Origin: Pseudoalteromonas citrea | GTDB taxonomy: Bacteria; Pseudomonadota; Gammaproteobacteria; Enterobacterales; Alteromonadaceae | Assembly: GCF_000238375.3 (NCBI RefSeq) | Contig: NZ_AHBZ03000027.1 | Span: forward strand, 1-64,000 | Direction: 5' to 3' | Length of the DNA: 64,000 nucleotides | Shown: positions 46,086 through 54,888 of the stretch, piece after piece | How the letters are laid out: each line of letters opens with the position of its first letter | How positions within the stretch are numbered: the first letter of the stretch is position 1 | Program-made: the position numbers and the translations under genes | The notes under the pieces: generated by a model | Told to the model about the DNA's origin: nothing | Seen by the model: the letters and a program-made list of their open reading frames with translations, nothing else | The model's database searches: none

Positions 46086-46787
46086 ATGAGCACTCCTCAT
46101 ATTAACGCAAACAGTGGTGATTTTGCTGAAACGGTATTAATGCCTGGTGATCCACTACGCGCTAAATATATTGCAGAGCATTTTTTAGAAGATGCACGCC
46201 AGGTAACTGGTGTACGTAACATGTTTGGTTTTACAGGGACATATAATGGTAAACCTGTGAGCATCATGGGCTCTGGTATGGGGATCCCATCGATGTCTAT
46301 TTATGCTCGTGAACTTATTGTGAGCTATGGCGTTAAGAACCTTATTCGTATCGGTACTTGTGGTGGAATTAGCCAAGATATCAAAATACGTGATGTCATA
46401 TTTGCACAAGGTGCAAGCACAGATTCGAATGTAAATCGTGCACGTGTACGTGGCTATGATTTTGCAGCAATAGCTGATTTTGGGTTACTTGAAAATGGCA
46501 TCAATTCTGCGCGTAAACTTGGTATTGAAGCAAAAGTAGGTAACGTATTTACGACGGATACGTTTTATCAAGCGGATGATACGTTTTATAAAGAGCTAGA
46601 TAAGCTTGGCATTATGGCAGTCGATATGGAAACTGCTGGTATGTATGGCGTAGCCGCTGAATACGGTGCTAAAGCTATGGCTTTGTTTACCGTTAGTGAC
46701 CATGTTATTACAGGTGAAGCGACGCCTGCTGAAGAACGTCAAAGCACCTTTAATGAAATGGTAAAAATTGCATTAGAATCAATTTAA
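46086..46787 (+). CDS. Purine nucleoside phosphorylase, DeoD type
   Basis: A 233-residue hexameric-type phosphorylase (PNP/UDP family 1). [18 protein letters not shown], the phosphate-site RIGTCGG and the substrate motif [12 protein letters not shown] are visible, along with the late [11 protein letters not shown] containing the catalytic aspartate. ATG 46086 is used (AAGGAA 6 nt upstream) instead of GTG 46083. It splits purine nucleosides to base and (deoxy)ribose 1-phosphate, feeding DeoB. Confidence 0.97.
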   Translation: MSTPHINANSGDFAETVLMPGDPLRAKYIAEHFLEDARQVTGVRNMFGFTGTYNGKPVSIMGSGMGIPSMSIYARELIVSYGVKNLIRIGTCGGISQDIKIRDVIFAQGASTDSNVNRARVRGYDFAAIADFGLLENGINSARKLGIEAKVGNVFTTDTFYQADDTFYKELDKLGIMAVDMETAGMYGVAAEYGAKAMALFTVSDHVITGEATPAEERQSTFNEMVKIALESI

Positions 46788-46794
46788 AAATTTA

Positions 46795-46820
46795 TGTTTA
46801 CTGAAATGATTCGGTAAACA
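46795..46820 (+). repeat. Hairpin just after deoD
   Basis: An 11-bp stem with one G-T pair, TGTTTACTGAA / TTCGGTAAACA, with an ATGA loop, starts 8 nt past the deoD stop. It has no T run; with the stronger terminator 68 nt further on it may protect the mRNA 3' end. Confidence 0.5.
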
Positions 46821-46887
46821 AACCAGTTCCTTGGTAACGTAATCGCAGAGTTTTGGAGACACGCCTAAAACAAAGCGAATCACACCC

Positions 46888-46917
46888 AAAAAACCGCACC
46901 TAGTGCGGTTTTTTTTT
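46888..46917 (+). terminator. Strong rho-independent terminator of deoB-deoD
   Basis: AAAAAACCGCAC-CTA-GTGCGGTTTTTTTT: an 8-bp GC-rich core extended by A-T pairs and a long T run. The remaining intergenic sequence up to 47207 is AT-rich and holds no gene that I can support. Confidence 0.93.
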
Positions 46918-47207
46918 ACTTTAAATGTATAGAGTATACTGAAAATTGGGATACTTTCTTAAGGTTAGTAGCAATTACTAATATAAATAATGATTAAGAG
47001 AAGTCGTTATTTGTACGCTAAATTTTAAGTTGAGGATTGGGGTAAATACCTAAAATACACTTAATGCTTTTATGCATACAGCACTACATTCTAATGTTTC
47101 GTGTGTTACTTATTTTGCTCTTTTACTATCACGTGTCGTTGTTTTATTCATTTTCTGTTCATTCGTGTCTATTATTGTCTTATCACTAAAAATTCAGAGT
47201 GGTAGGC

Positions 47208-48191
47208 ATGTCGGTTTCTTTTTTGGTGTTATCTTCTTGGTTAATGTTGCCTATATCAATTGCTGAGTTAAGTGATTTCAAAGGGTTGTCAGTTAATAAT
47301 CCAAAGAAAGCTTTGATTGAATACCCTATCTTAGTTAAGCGTTACCACAGCTATAATACAAAGCAAGTTGCGATGTTGCACTATCATGCGCTCTCTGCCG
47401 CAGCTAGGGCTAAAGAGTGGCCTGTGTTTTTAAATATACTTGATGAAATTTTTTCCGAAAAACTCAGAGTTTATTTTGATCAAGAAAGATTACAAATATT
47501 GTCTAAGGTGGGGGTTGCTTATCGAGTAAATGGGCAACTTGAACAGGCAAAAAAACATTATCAGTGTGCTTTCTCATCTGCGACGAACAATATTGAACTC
47601 GCACAGTTGAAAGTCAATCAGGCGATTGTTTTTCGCTTATTAGATCAGCCTGCGTTGGCTTTTCAACTACTTGAAAGTGTGGATATTGATAAGTTATCAG
47701 AGCGCGTCAAAGCAGGGTACTGGGTTGTACGCGGTAACATAAAGCAGTCGATTGGGTACTTTAAAGAAGCGCTCGTAAGTTTTGAGCGTGCTCACAAGCT
47801 ATATTTGAACTTAGATAATCGTAGTGCAGAAGTTGGCGTAACAGGCAATATATTAAGTGTGGCATTGGCTGCAAATGAACTAAAAATATTTGAGCAGTAT
47901 CGACAAGGTCTTGATAGCAAAGCGCGTGAATATTACCCCCAGTTATTAGCTTATTTAGAATGGTTAGATATTATGGCTTATTCCTATAAGGCAGGGAGCC
48001 TTAATGCGGTGCATCAACAATGGCTTAAGGAACATGTTGTGACATTTGTAGAGCTAGGCTTTGGTGATTCTATGGTCGCCCAGTTAAAGCATATAGAGGC
48101 CGAGGATTTATATCCAGAGAATAAAACAGTGAAATTTAGCGCTTACAAATTGCCTGAAAAGCTTGGCAAACCTTGGTGTGAACAGCTTTGA
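47208..48191 (+). CDS. Secreted TPR-like helical-repeat protein, hypothetical
   Basis: A 327-residue protein with a hydrophobic N-terminus (MSVSFLVLSSWLMLPISIA) resembling a signal peptide. The rest is helical with TPR-like pairs (VGVAYRVNGQLEQAKKHYQC, then IGYFKEALVSFERAHKLY). ATG 47208 is preferred over GTG 47199. It shares length, repeat positions and a short C-terminal cysteine tail (PWCEQL) with the protein at 57607-58620, so the two may be distant paralogues. No function is recognised. Confidence 0.7.
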   Translation: MSVSFLVLSSWLMLPISIAELSDFKGLSVNNPKKALIEYPILVKRYHSYNTKQVAMLHYHALSAAARAKEWPVFLNILDEIFSEKLRVYFDQERLQILSKVGVAYRVNGQLEQAKKHYQCAFSSATNNIELAQLKVNQAIVFRLLDQPALAFQLLESVDIDKLSERVKAGYWVVRGNIKQSIGYFKEALVSFERAHKLYLNLDNRSAEVGVTGNILSVALAANELKIFEQYRQGLDSKAREYYPQLLAYLEWLDIMAYSYKAGSLNAVHQQWLKEHVVTFVELGFGDSMVAQLKHIEAEDLYPENKTVKFSAYKLPEKLGKPWCEQL

Positions 48192-48248
48192 CTTTATTCG
48201 CATTTCTGCCATGGTTAAAAGTATCACAATAAAGATGCGAGTAGCATT

Positions 48249-48989
48249 ATGGCACAGTGGGTTACGGGTAAAATTGTAGAGTTTAACTGGTGGACACCTA
48301 GCCTGTTTAGTATAAAAGTAGCGGCGGATGTAAAGCCGTTTATAGCAGGCCAATTTACCAAACTGGCGCTGAACATTGATGGAAAGCGGGTGGCGAGGGC
48401 TTACTCATTTGTTAATGCACCGCAAGACCCTTTGCTTGAATTTTACTTAATAGAAGTGCCTGACGGGCGGTTATCGTCGCACTTAGCAACCTTAGATATA
48501 GGGGATAGCGTTGATGTGGAAGCTGATGCTCATGGTTTTTTTACGTTAAATGAGGTGCCTAAAGCGGATGTATTGTGGATGTTCAGCACTGGGACTGCCA
48601 TTGGGCCCTTTTTGTCTATTTTAGCGGAAGGTAAGATTTGGGGGCAGTTCGAGCGTGTTATTTTAGTCCATGGAGTGAGATATAATACAGATTTAACGTA
48701 TCAGGATAGTATTCATGCCACGGCCGCGCTTTTCAAGCAGTTTACTTATATACCGCTCGTAACAAGAGAAGACCCCGAACATGGATTACGAGGCCGTGTT
48801 ACAGAGTTAATTGATTCAGGCAGCTTACAAGCACATTGTAAAATGACCCAATTCCCCGACAATAGTCACTTTATGATTTGCGGTAACCCCGAAATGGTTA
48901 AAGACACAACGCAGCTTTTATTGGCACAAGGCTTTACTCGACATAGAAGAGTGGGATCTGGCCATATAACCGTCGAACAGTACTGGTGA
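48249..48989 (+). CDS. Ferredoxin-NADP reductase
   Basis: A 246-residue flavoprotein of the bacterial Fpr type. The FAD site is RAYSFVNAPQ, followed by FYLIEVPDGRLSSHLATL. The NADP-binding part has MFSTGTAIGPFLSIL, VHGVRYNTDLTY and ICGNPEMVKDTTQLL. The C-terminus GSGHITVEQYW is typical of subclass enzymes with a terminal aromatic. It moves electrons between NADPH and ferredoxin or flavodoxin, often in oxidative stress responses. Confidence 0.93.
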   Translation: MAQWVTGKIVEFNWWTPSLFSIKVAADVKPFIAGQFTKLALNIDGKRVARAYSFVNAPQDPLLEFYLIEVPDGRLSSHLATLDIGDSVDVEADAHGFFTLNEVPKADVLWMFSTGTAIGPFLSILAEGKIWGQFERVILVHGVRYNTDLTYQDSIHATAALFKQFTYIPLVTREDPEHGLRGRVTELIDSGSLQAHCKMTQFPDNSHFMICGNPEMVKDTTQLLLAQGFTRHRRVGSGHITVEQYW

Positions 48990-49049
48990 GCTTTAAAATT
49001 AACTATATGTCTGTTATGTTAACGTGAATTTGTACCCTACTTGGTTATC

Positions 49050-49508
49050 ATGAAATATATTATTTTCGTTGCTGTTATTTTTACGTCTTTTTTATGCAGT
49101 GCAAACCCCGCGTTAGAAAATGCCGTTAACCCAACCGATGTGGTGACGACAGAACAAGAACGACTGGCTTCGCAAGTTGTTGATGAATTGATCTTGGCCT
49201 ACAATAAAAGAGATATTGAAGCATTTCTTGCATTATACGCTGAGGATGTCGAGTTTTATATGTATCCACAGACGTTGATGTTTACTGGAAAAAAGAAGTT
49301 GATTGAACGCTATGGACTAATGTTTAAGAAAACAAAGTGTTTAAAATCAACGTCATTAAAGCGCATTACACATGGGAATATTGTTATTGATCATGAGTCA
49401 TCGCAGGTGTGCTTTAAGGATAAAAATACCGTTGATAAATATTCTGAGTTTGTAACAAGTTACCAGATTGAGGATGGAAAAATACGTAAAGTCGTATTTT
49501 TCAGATAA
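49050..49508 (+). CDS. Secreted SnoaL/NTF2-like protein
   Basis: A 152-residue exported protein. ATG 49050 begins a signal peptide (MKYIIFVAVIFTSFLCSA). The mature part has the SnoaL-like pattern: VVDELILAYNKRDIEAFLAL, then YAEDVEFYMYPQTLMFTGKK and a late SYQIEDGKIRKVVFF. The cone-shaped fold binds small hydrophobic ligands or acts in various enzymes; no catalytic set is recognised. It ends 25 nt before the next small gene. Confidence 0.78.
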   Translation: MKYIIFVAVIFTSFLCSANPALENAVNPTDVVTTEQERLASQVVDELILAYNKRDIEAFLALYAEDVEFYMYPQTLMFTGKKKLIERYGLMFKKTKCLKSTSLKRITHGNIVIDHESSQVCFKDKNTVDKYSEFVTSYQIEDGKIRKVVFFR

Positions 49509-49533
49509 CCTTTTAAAGATTAGGCACATTTTT

Positions 49534-49851
49534 ATGAGTCAAGATAAGAGATTACACTTGTTGTATCGGGTTGAACCTGGATGCTTAGGGCCAACCGGTA
49601 TTGATTTTGTTGAGGGCTTTTGTGAATTTGCTCAAAAGAAAATAAAAGCGCCTGTTTATGCTCAGTTTGGTTTTGTGCCACGATACGATAAAGCTTTACC
49701 AGAAAGAGAGTATACTGTTGGTAATAAAAACCTTTCAGATACACAGGTTATCGCCTTTTTAGACAAGTTTGATAAAGAAAAGAGTGATTTTGAAGAACAG
49801 ATCGACGAGTTGCTTTCACATGCTATCGATGCATATTTAAACCGACTTTAA
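49534..49851 (+). CDS. Small conserved-looking cytoplasmic protein, hypothetical
   Basis: A 105-residue protein starting at ATG 49534; the frame is open upstream, but the codons there overlap the SnoaL-like gene. It begins MSQDKRLHLLYRVEPGCLG and has a long acidic amphipathic helix at the end (FLDKFDKEKSDFEEQIDELL). There is no signal or membrane segment. It probably follows the SnoaL-like gene in one transcript. I do not recognise a family. Confidence 0.65.
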   Translation: MSQDKRLHLLYRVEPGCLGPTGIDFVEGFCEFAQKKIKAPVYAQFGFVPRYDKALPEREYTVGNKNLSDTQVIAFLDKFDKEKSDFEEQIDELLSHAIDAYLNRL

Positions 49852-49952
49852 ATATGCATGCGTAAAGTTTGATTAGAGCTTACCAGTGATAGACTACTGC
49901 TACCAAAAGTAATAACCGCTTACTAGCTGAGAAATGCACGTGCATAGAATGG

Positions 49953-50816
49953 CTATGTACTTAAATCTTTAAAACCTTCGTTATCGTGCAAGCTCGTAAA
50001 TGCCGCTTCATTTAATAATTCGTTCTTCAGGTGCGGTGCGTACTCAAGTGCCATACGGATGTCAGCTAATGCATCAGTATGCTGATGCAGCATGGCGAAT
50101 GCACAAGCTCTTTGCCAAAATGCATAGCCATAATCATTGTCTAACTCGATGGCTTGATTACACAGCTGAATTGCAATGCCAGTTTGACCAAGTTCCAAGA
50201 GTGCATCCGCTTTATAGGCGATAGCCTCTACTTCATCTGGTTTACGTTTGAGTATTTCATCATATATCTCTATTTTAGAGTTCATATCACTTTCAAGATT
50301 TGCCCGCATCCATAATGAATGGACCTCATTGGTTATAGTGATTTTTTTATGGTTATTTAATATTTCTTCTGAACGTTCTTTTAATTTAGATTCAAGTACT
50401 TGCAAACGTTGTTCGTATTCATCGGTAATATCTCCCACACGACGATTAACTATGTCTTCTACCTTACTTTTTATATCCCTTAGAGAGTTCCATCCTACCA
50501 GCATTAAGATGGAGGCTGTTGCAGTGATAATAAATAAAATATTATTAACAGTATCAGTAGTATAAGTCAGTGCACGGTCAGCTGCGTCGAGCTGGGTATG
50601 GGTTACTTGTTTAGTCACATCTTCACGTAGCTGTTGTTGGTCTTGACGAACAGCTTTTAACTCATCAAGTATATAGCGCTCAATGAGGGGTTGGTAAAGT
50701 GGGCTTTTAACATGTTCAACAGTGTATACATCAGTGGTATTTGAATCTGTAGTTTGTTGCGCTAACGCACTATAATTAAATAATAAAAGTGTAACAAGAA
50801 ATAGTATGTGTTTCAT
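49953..50816 (-). CDS. Membrane-anchored coiled-coil / TPR protein
   Basis: A 287-residue protein with signal-like N-terminus (1-19, ending ALAQ). A coiled coil (about 50-85) leads to one membrane segment (about 92-112, ILFIITATASILMLVGW), a second long coiled coil (about 115-160) and a TPR domain (about 175-275, with EAIAYKADALLELGQTGIAI and GYAFWQRACAFAMLHQHTDA). It likely scaffolds partners in the envelope. The gene is monocistronic; no family is known to me. Confidence 0.75.
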   Translation of the reverse strand: MKHILFLVTLLLFNYSALAQQTTDSNTTDVYTVEHVKSPLYQPLIERYILDELKAVRQDQQQLREDVTKQVTHTQLDAADRALTYTTDTVNNILFIITATASILMLVGWNSLRDIKSKVEDIVNRRVGDITDEYEQRLQVLESKLKERSEEILNNHKKITITNEVHSLWMRANLESDMNSKIEIYDEILKRKPDEVEAIAYKADALLELGQTGIAIQLCNQAIELDNDYGYAFWQRACAFAMLHQHTDALADIRMALEYAPHLKNELLNEAAFTSLHDNEGFKDLST

Positions 50817-50963
50817 AATTGCAAATACCCGAAAAACTGAATGAATGCATGGTGCTACAGATAGAGGTAAAATGTAAAGGATATTGTAAAACTGTCTTTT
50901 GATTTTGCTTTAACGTGTATTACAGCTCATAATTCATAATGTGCGAGTACAGGTGTAGGACTA

Positions 50964-51683
50964 ATGCGAGTAACATTACTTATTGGGCTTTGTTGTTTTT
51001 TTACGCATGCTGATGAACCGCAATTACAAGTGGTGACAGAGGAGTGGGTGCCTTATAATTTTACTAATAATGATGGTGAAATTGATGGTCGGGCAACAAA
51101 AAAAATCCGTGAAGTATTAGCAGACGCAGGTATAAGCTACGATATTCAAAGCTACCCGTGGGCAAGATCCATGAAGTTAGCACAAACGGATCGTAACACC
51201 ATGATTTATTCAATATACCGCACACCTGAACGCGAAAAACTATTTCAATGGGCCTGTCCGTTATTACAGCCCGTCAAAGAATACTTATTTAAATTAAAAA
51301 CTAGAAAAGACATTAGTTTAACGTCCTTAGATGATGCTAAACAATACTTGGTGTCAGTGGTACGAGGCAGTGTATCAAATGAATTTTTAATAAAAAATGG
51401 CTTTGAAAATGGCACTAATATAGATATCACCGCAGATCCTAGTTCGAGTCCAAGGAAGCTTTTAGCAGGTTACACAGACTTGATAATGACCACAGAGTAC
51501 ACCGCTTTTGAGAGCTTAAAAGCACTTGATGTGCCATTTAATAAAATTGAAATTGCACTAGAGGTCACTAATACCAATAATAACAAAGCGTGTGTCGCTT
51601 TTAGTCACAATACGGATAGGGACTTAGTTGAAAAAGTACGAGCTGCTTTAAAACGACATAATTTACGTTACGTAGGGCCTTAG
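50964..51683 (+). CDS. Periplasmic solute-binding-like protein (SBP family 3)
   Basis: A 239-residue exported protein with a short signal peptide (MRVTLLIGLCCFFTHA). The fold markers VVTEEWVPYNFTNNDGEIDG, SYPWARSMKLAQT, IYSIYRTPERE and VVRGSVSNEFL match the amino-acid-binding-protein (PAAT) type, in the orphan subgroup common in marine gammaproteobacteria. No permease or ATPase genes are next to it, so it may sense rather than transport. Confidence 0.85.
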   Translation: MRVTLLIGLCCFFTHADEPQLQVVTEEWVPYNFTNNDGEIDGRATKKIREVLADAGISYDIQSYPWARSMKLAQTDRNTMIYSIYRTPEREKLFQWACPLLQPVKEYLFKLKTRKDISLTSLDDAKQYLVSVVRGSVSNEFLIKNGFENGTNIDITADPSSSPRKLLAGYTDLIMTTEYTAFESLKALDVPFNKIEIALEVTNTNNNKACVAFSHNTDRDLVEKVRAALKRHNLRYVGP

Positions 51684-51731
51684 TTGTGCATCAGTAGAGG
51701 GCTGTTACTGTTAGCCGTTATAGAGTCTACT

Positions 51732-52640
51732 TTACAGAAGAGCTGCTTGTTCAACCACAATCGCATGCCTTTGAGCTAGCCTTTTATGGTCTCTGTCATA
51801 ACCACCACCAATTACGGTTGCAACGGGGATCCCTGCATTTTGGCAGGTACTAAGTACTAAAGCATCGCGCTTTTCCAGACCTTGCCAAGTAATATCAAGT
51901 TTACCGAGTCCATCGTGCTCCCATACATCTACGCCAGCATCATAGAGTACTAGGTCTGGGTTAAGATCTGAAATTAGCCCCTCTAAGGTATTTTTTACGA
52001 TGTCTAAATATCGGGTGTCGGATAAATTATTTGCCAGCCCAATATCTAAATCACTGTCGTGTTTACGAAAAGGAAAGTTCTTCTCACAGTGCACAGAACA
52101 GGTGAAAACGTAGGGATCATGCTTTAACATTGCCGCTGTGCCATCGCCTTGATGTACATCTAAATCGAAGATTAGCACGTTATTTACTTTCTTATTTTTA
52201 ACGAGCGTGGTTGCAGTAAAAGCGAGATCATTCACCATGCAAAAGCCTGAGCCAAAATCATAATGTGCGTGATGTGTACCGCCTGCTAAATGGCATGCTA
52301 TGCCATGCTCTAATGCCAGTTCTGCTGTTTTTAAAGTACCAAGCGGTGCGGTGAAAGTTCTTGCCATGAGCGCTTCTGACCAAGGTAAGCCAATTCTACG
52401 CATTACTTTATCAGACAGCTGATTGTGCCAAAGATCCCATAGGTAGGATTCACAGTGTACTAATTCTAAGTGGCTAGGCGCACCGAGCTCAGGCTGATAT
52501 AGGTTATTGGTGATCAGACCCTGTTGTTGTACATAGTGATATAAGTTGGCAAATTTACTCATAACAAAACGATGTTTTGGGTCGAAACTAAATGAGTAGT
52601 TTGGATGATAAACGAGTGGTAAATTTGGATTTATAGTCAT
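51732..52640 (-). CDS. Histone deacetylase-family amidohydrolase
   Basis: A 302-residue cytoplasmic protein. The catalytic-site signature is visible: GGTHHAHYDFGSGFCMVNDLA (paired histidines) and the zinc ligands in FDLDVHQGDGTA. YDAGVDVWEHDGLGKL supplies the next ligand aspartate. A final GGGYDRD tail fits bacterial class I/IV HDAC-like enzymes. It could deacetylate acetylpolyamines or lysine residues; the substrate is unknown. Monocistronic. Confidence 0.9.
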   Translation of the reverse strand: MTINPNLPLVYHPNYSFSFDPKHRFVMSKFANLYHYVQQQGLITNNLYQPELGAPSHLELVHCESYLWDLWHNQLSDKVMRRIGLPWSEALMARTFTAPLGTLKTAELALEHGIACHLAGGTHHAHYDFGSGFCMVNDLAFTATTLVKNKKVNNVLIFDLDVHQGDGTAAMLKHDPYVFTCSVHCEKNFPFRKHDSDLDIGLANNLSDTRYLDIVKNTLEGLISDLNPDLVLYDAGVDVWEHDGLGKLDITWQGLEKRDALVLSTCQNAGIPVATVIGGGYDRDHKRLAQRHAIVVEQAALL

Positions 52641-52754
52641 GATTTATGTATTAAAGGCCGTTATTTTTATTTTGATCAGTACTAATCAGATTAGCAAAAT
52701 GATCATGGATGGAGATTAAATAATAGATGGCAGGGTACAGTGTGCGATCTTAGC

Positions 52755-52956
52755 TATGTAACCTCAGCTCTGGATAAGCGAATTTGTCCAATAAAGCTAT
52801 TTTTCTCACTCTCGGCGTTGCTTTCATTTGTAATAGCTCGCTATTACAAATGAAAGCGCCTTGATATTGAACAAAATATCATCATTGGATTGTAGTTAAG
52901 TTTGTTTTCAAAACATTTTCTATTCCAAAACCCTTATCCAAAACTGAGGTTATATA
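52755..52956. mobile_element. MITE-like element with long central hairpin
   Basis: Terminal inverted repeats of about 24 bp face each other: TATGTAACCTCAG...TGGATAAG at 52755-52778 and its complement at 52933-52956, differing at a few bases. In the centre is a perfect 17-bp stem, GCTTTCATTTGTAATAG / CTATTACAAATGAAAGC (52820-52836 and 52841-52857), with a CTCG loop. No coding frame is inside. Both termini begin with TA, which may reflect a TA target. No transposase with these ends is in the window. Confidence 0.7.
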
Positions 52957-53278
52957 GTAACTTTTTTTGATGTGTTGCACGAGGCTACAATAAGATATAA
53001 CTCTATTATTTCTTACTACATAAATACATAAATACATAGATAATAGGCAGATAGGGATCATGGTGGCTGGCAGTTGACCTTAGTTATGAACAGTTGAACA
53101 ACAAAGTAGCCAGTTTAGAGTTATCTAAGCTTACTTGCTCAATGAACCTTTTCACTGCGCTAACGTTATAGCGCAGTGCTGGTGTTCAAGACGTGTATTT
53201 GTATAGCCCCTAATTACTAGAAAATGGAACGTAACATGCCTAGAGGCAAGGGCACTAGAATAAGTGTATGACCTAAGT
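52957..53278. other. Intergenic sequence with one hairpin
   Basis: A 10-bp perfect stem, CACTGCGCTA / TAGCGCAGTG (53153-53162 and 53169-53178), with a 6-nt loop, lies here. It has no T tract. No gene is supported in this stretch. Confidence 0.5.
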
Positions 53279-53338
53279 AGTACTACTCAGGTAAGTACTA
53301 TTCAAGTCAGTACTATTCAAGTCAGTACTATTCAGGTA
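53279..53338. repeat. Four tandem 15-bp repeats overlapping a stop codon
   Basis: Four direct copies of a 15-mer (AGTACTATTCAAGTC and variants) lie at 53279-53293, 53294-53308, 53309-53323 and 53324-53338. The fourth contains the end of the cupin gene, whose stop codon is at 53328-53330. The middle two copies are identical. Copy number is likely to vary between strains. Confidence 0.9.
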
Positions 53339-53996
53339 AATGACCCGTTTTAACCAAAATTATGGTGTTGTCATCGACAAAAGGGTGATGTGTACTTAAG
53401 TGCGGGCTGCGCAACCATGTGCCTTGTGGATAGTGACCATATTCATCTTTAAATACACCACTTAATACCAAAATTTCTTCACCACCATAATGGCGATGTG
53501 GCACGAAAGTTTCTCCTTTTGGCCACTTAACTAACGCCGTGTGCTCCGTGCCAAAAGAATGCAGTGGCATAACGTGCAGACCCCCTTGCCCTGCTAACCA
53601 CTTTGCGCTGTGGGTGTTAATGCGCACAGCCTGCGAGTCTGAACTTGAGAATTGATTGAGCTTAACAAAAAGTGTACAGCCAGTATCGCTAAAAGGGGCA
53701 TGTTTACTACCTGGCGGATTTCGAATATAACTGCCTGCAGGGTAGTCACCCTGTTCGTCAGAGAAAGTGCCTTCCAGTACCAGTATTTCTTCCCCTAGAG
53801 GATGTGTGTGCTCTGAGAAAGACGCCCCGGGTGCGTATCGAACAATGCTGGTTGCATGGCCTGACTCTGCACCTTCCCTTGCTAGTGGTTTACGCTCAAC
53901 ACCATTGAGTGGGCTAGGCAACCAAGGCTGAGCCGGTGTATCAATTTGTACACGCTGTGCAAAATCGACATTTAATTTTTGTATTGTTGAAGTCAT
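53328..53996 (-). CDS. ChrR-like double-cupin protein
   Basis: A 222-residue cytoplasmic protein with two cupin barrels. The first has FSEHTHPLGEEILVLEGTF, the second FVPHRHYGGEEILVLSGVF; each has the HxH...E metal-ligand pattern and a following ..G.W/YxRxP strand. It resembles the cupin part of the anti-sigma factor ChrR but lacks its N-terminal zinc domain, so it is probably a free metal-binding enzyme or sensor. It is 8 nt downstream of an SDR gene on the same strand, with an HxlR regulator divergent. Confidence 0.88.
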   Translation of the reverse strand: MTSTIQKLNVDFAQRVQIDTPAQPWLPSPLNGVERKPLAREGAESGHATSIVRYAPGASFSEHTHPLGEEILVLEGTFSDEQGDYPAGSYIRNPPGSKHAPFSDTGCTLFVKLNQFSSSDSQAVRINTHSAKWLAGQGGLHVMPLHSFGTEHTALVKWPKGETFVPHRHYGGEEILVLSGVFKDEYGHYPQGTWLRSPHLSTHHPFVDDNTIILVKTGHLPE

Positions 53997-54004
53997 GGTG
54001 TTAC

Positions 54005-54769
54005 CTAATTTCTGCCAGCCATTACACCACCATCCACATTGAGTATGGTGCCTGTTACCCAGCTGCTTTGTTCACTGAGTAAGTAAATAATACTGTGTGC
54101 AACATCGTTTGGTGTACCAATACGGCCCAATGGGTGTAATTGGTCAAAGCTTGCCAGTGCATCGGCTACTTCTGCTGGCTCAATAAAGTGATTATAGATT
54201 GGTGTATTAACAACCGCAGGTGCGACCGCATTCACGCGAATGTTATGTTCGGCGAGTTCCATAGCCAGATGTTGTGTTAAAGCATGCAACCCCGCTTTTG
54301 CCATTGAGTAGGCAGAAGATGGGGTGGCTTTAATCGCTTGATGGGCCCACATTGATCCGATGTTAACGATTACTCCTTGTTGAACTTGTTTCATGCGTTT
54401 GACTGCTGCTTGCGTTATGAAAAATAGACTTTTATTGAGTGCCATGTATTGTTCATAATCGTCAAAAGAATGCTCTGTAAAAGGCTTCGGGCTAAAATAG
54501 CCAGCGGCGTTCACCAGATACGATATAGCCTCTGTTTTTGAAGTTATATAATTTTCGATGCGTTGCCTGTCAGTGTCTTTGTAAAGGTCAGCCTGTATTC
54601 CTTGCACCAATGAGGAGTCTAACTGGGCAATGGCATTCTTTAGTTTTACGGGGTCTTTACCAATTATGACGACGGGTACGTTATATTCAATGAGTTGCTT
54701 AGCAGTAGCAAGGCCAATACCACTGCTTCCACCAACGACCATAGCGTATCCTGAATGAGAAAGTAACAT
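54005..54769 (-). CDS. Short-chain dehydrogenase/reductase (classical)
   Basis: A 254-residue NAD(P)-dependent oxidoreductase. MVVGGSSGIGLATAKQL is the cofactor motif and YLVNAAGYF follows. NIGSMW holds the catalytic serine, and YSMAKAGLHAL the YxxxK pair. The end, WVTGTILNVDGGVMAGR, is that of classical SDRs. ATG 54769 has AGGAG upstream. First gene of a two-gene operon with the cupin protein, probably repressed by the divergent HxlR protein. Confidence 0.92.
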   Translation of the reverse strand: MLLSHSGYAMVVGGSSGIGLATAKQLIEYNVPVVIIGKDPVKLKNAIAQLDSSLVQGIQADLYKDTDRQRIENYITSKTEAISYLVNAAGYFSPKPFTEHSFDDYEQYMALNKSLFFITQAAVKRMKQVQQGVIVNIGSMWAHQAIKATPSSAYSMAKAGLHALTQHLAMELAEHNIRVNAVAPAVVNTPIYNHFIEPAEVADALASFDQLHPLGRIGTPNDVAHSIIYLLSEQSSWVTGTILNVDGGVMAGRN

Positions 54770-54864
54770 AATAACTCCTGATTAATTAAACGCGACAACC
54801 GCGCTGTTTCAACGCTAGAATACGGTTTAGAGCGAGTTATAAAAAGTAAGCACAATTTGGTTAG

Positions 54865-54876
54865 GTAGGTACCTAC
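54865..54876. promoter_or_regulatory. Palindromic operator candidate of the HxlR regulator
   Basis: The perfect palindrome GTAGGTACCTAC is centred about 18 bp before the hxlR start and 101 bp before the SDR start. HxlR proteins commonly bind such inverted repeats near their own promoters and control the divergent gene. Binding here is inferred. Confidence 0.55.
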
Positions 54877-54888
54877 TGGTATATATTT

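Noticed and set aside
47072-47266. 64-codon hydrophobic open frame before the TPR-like gene
   Set aside because: It overlaps the signal peptide of the gene at 47208 in another frame and has no good ribosome-binding site; hydrophobicity comes from AT-rich sequence.
53328-53996. Anti-sigma factor ChrR with a partner sigma factor
   Set aside because: The N-terminal zinc domain is missing and there is no ECF sigma gene next to it.
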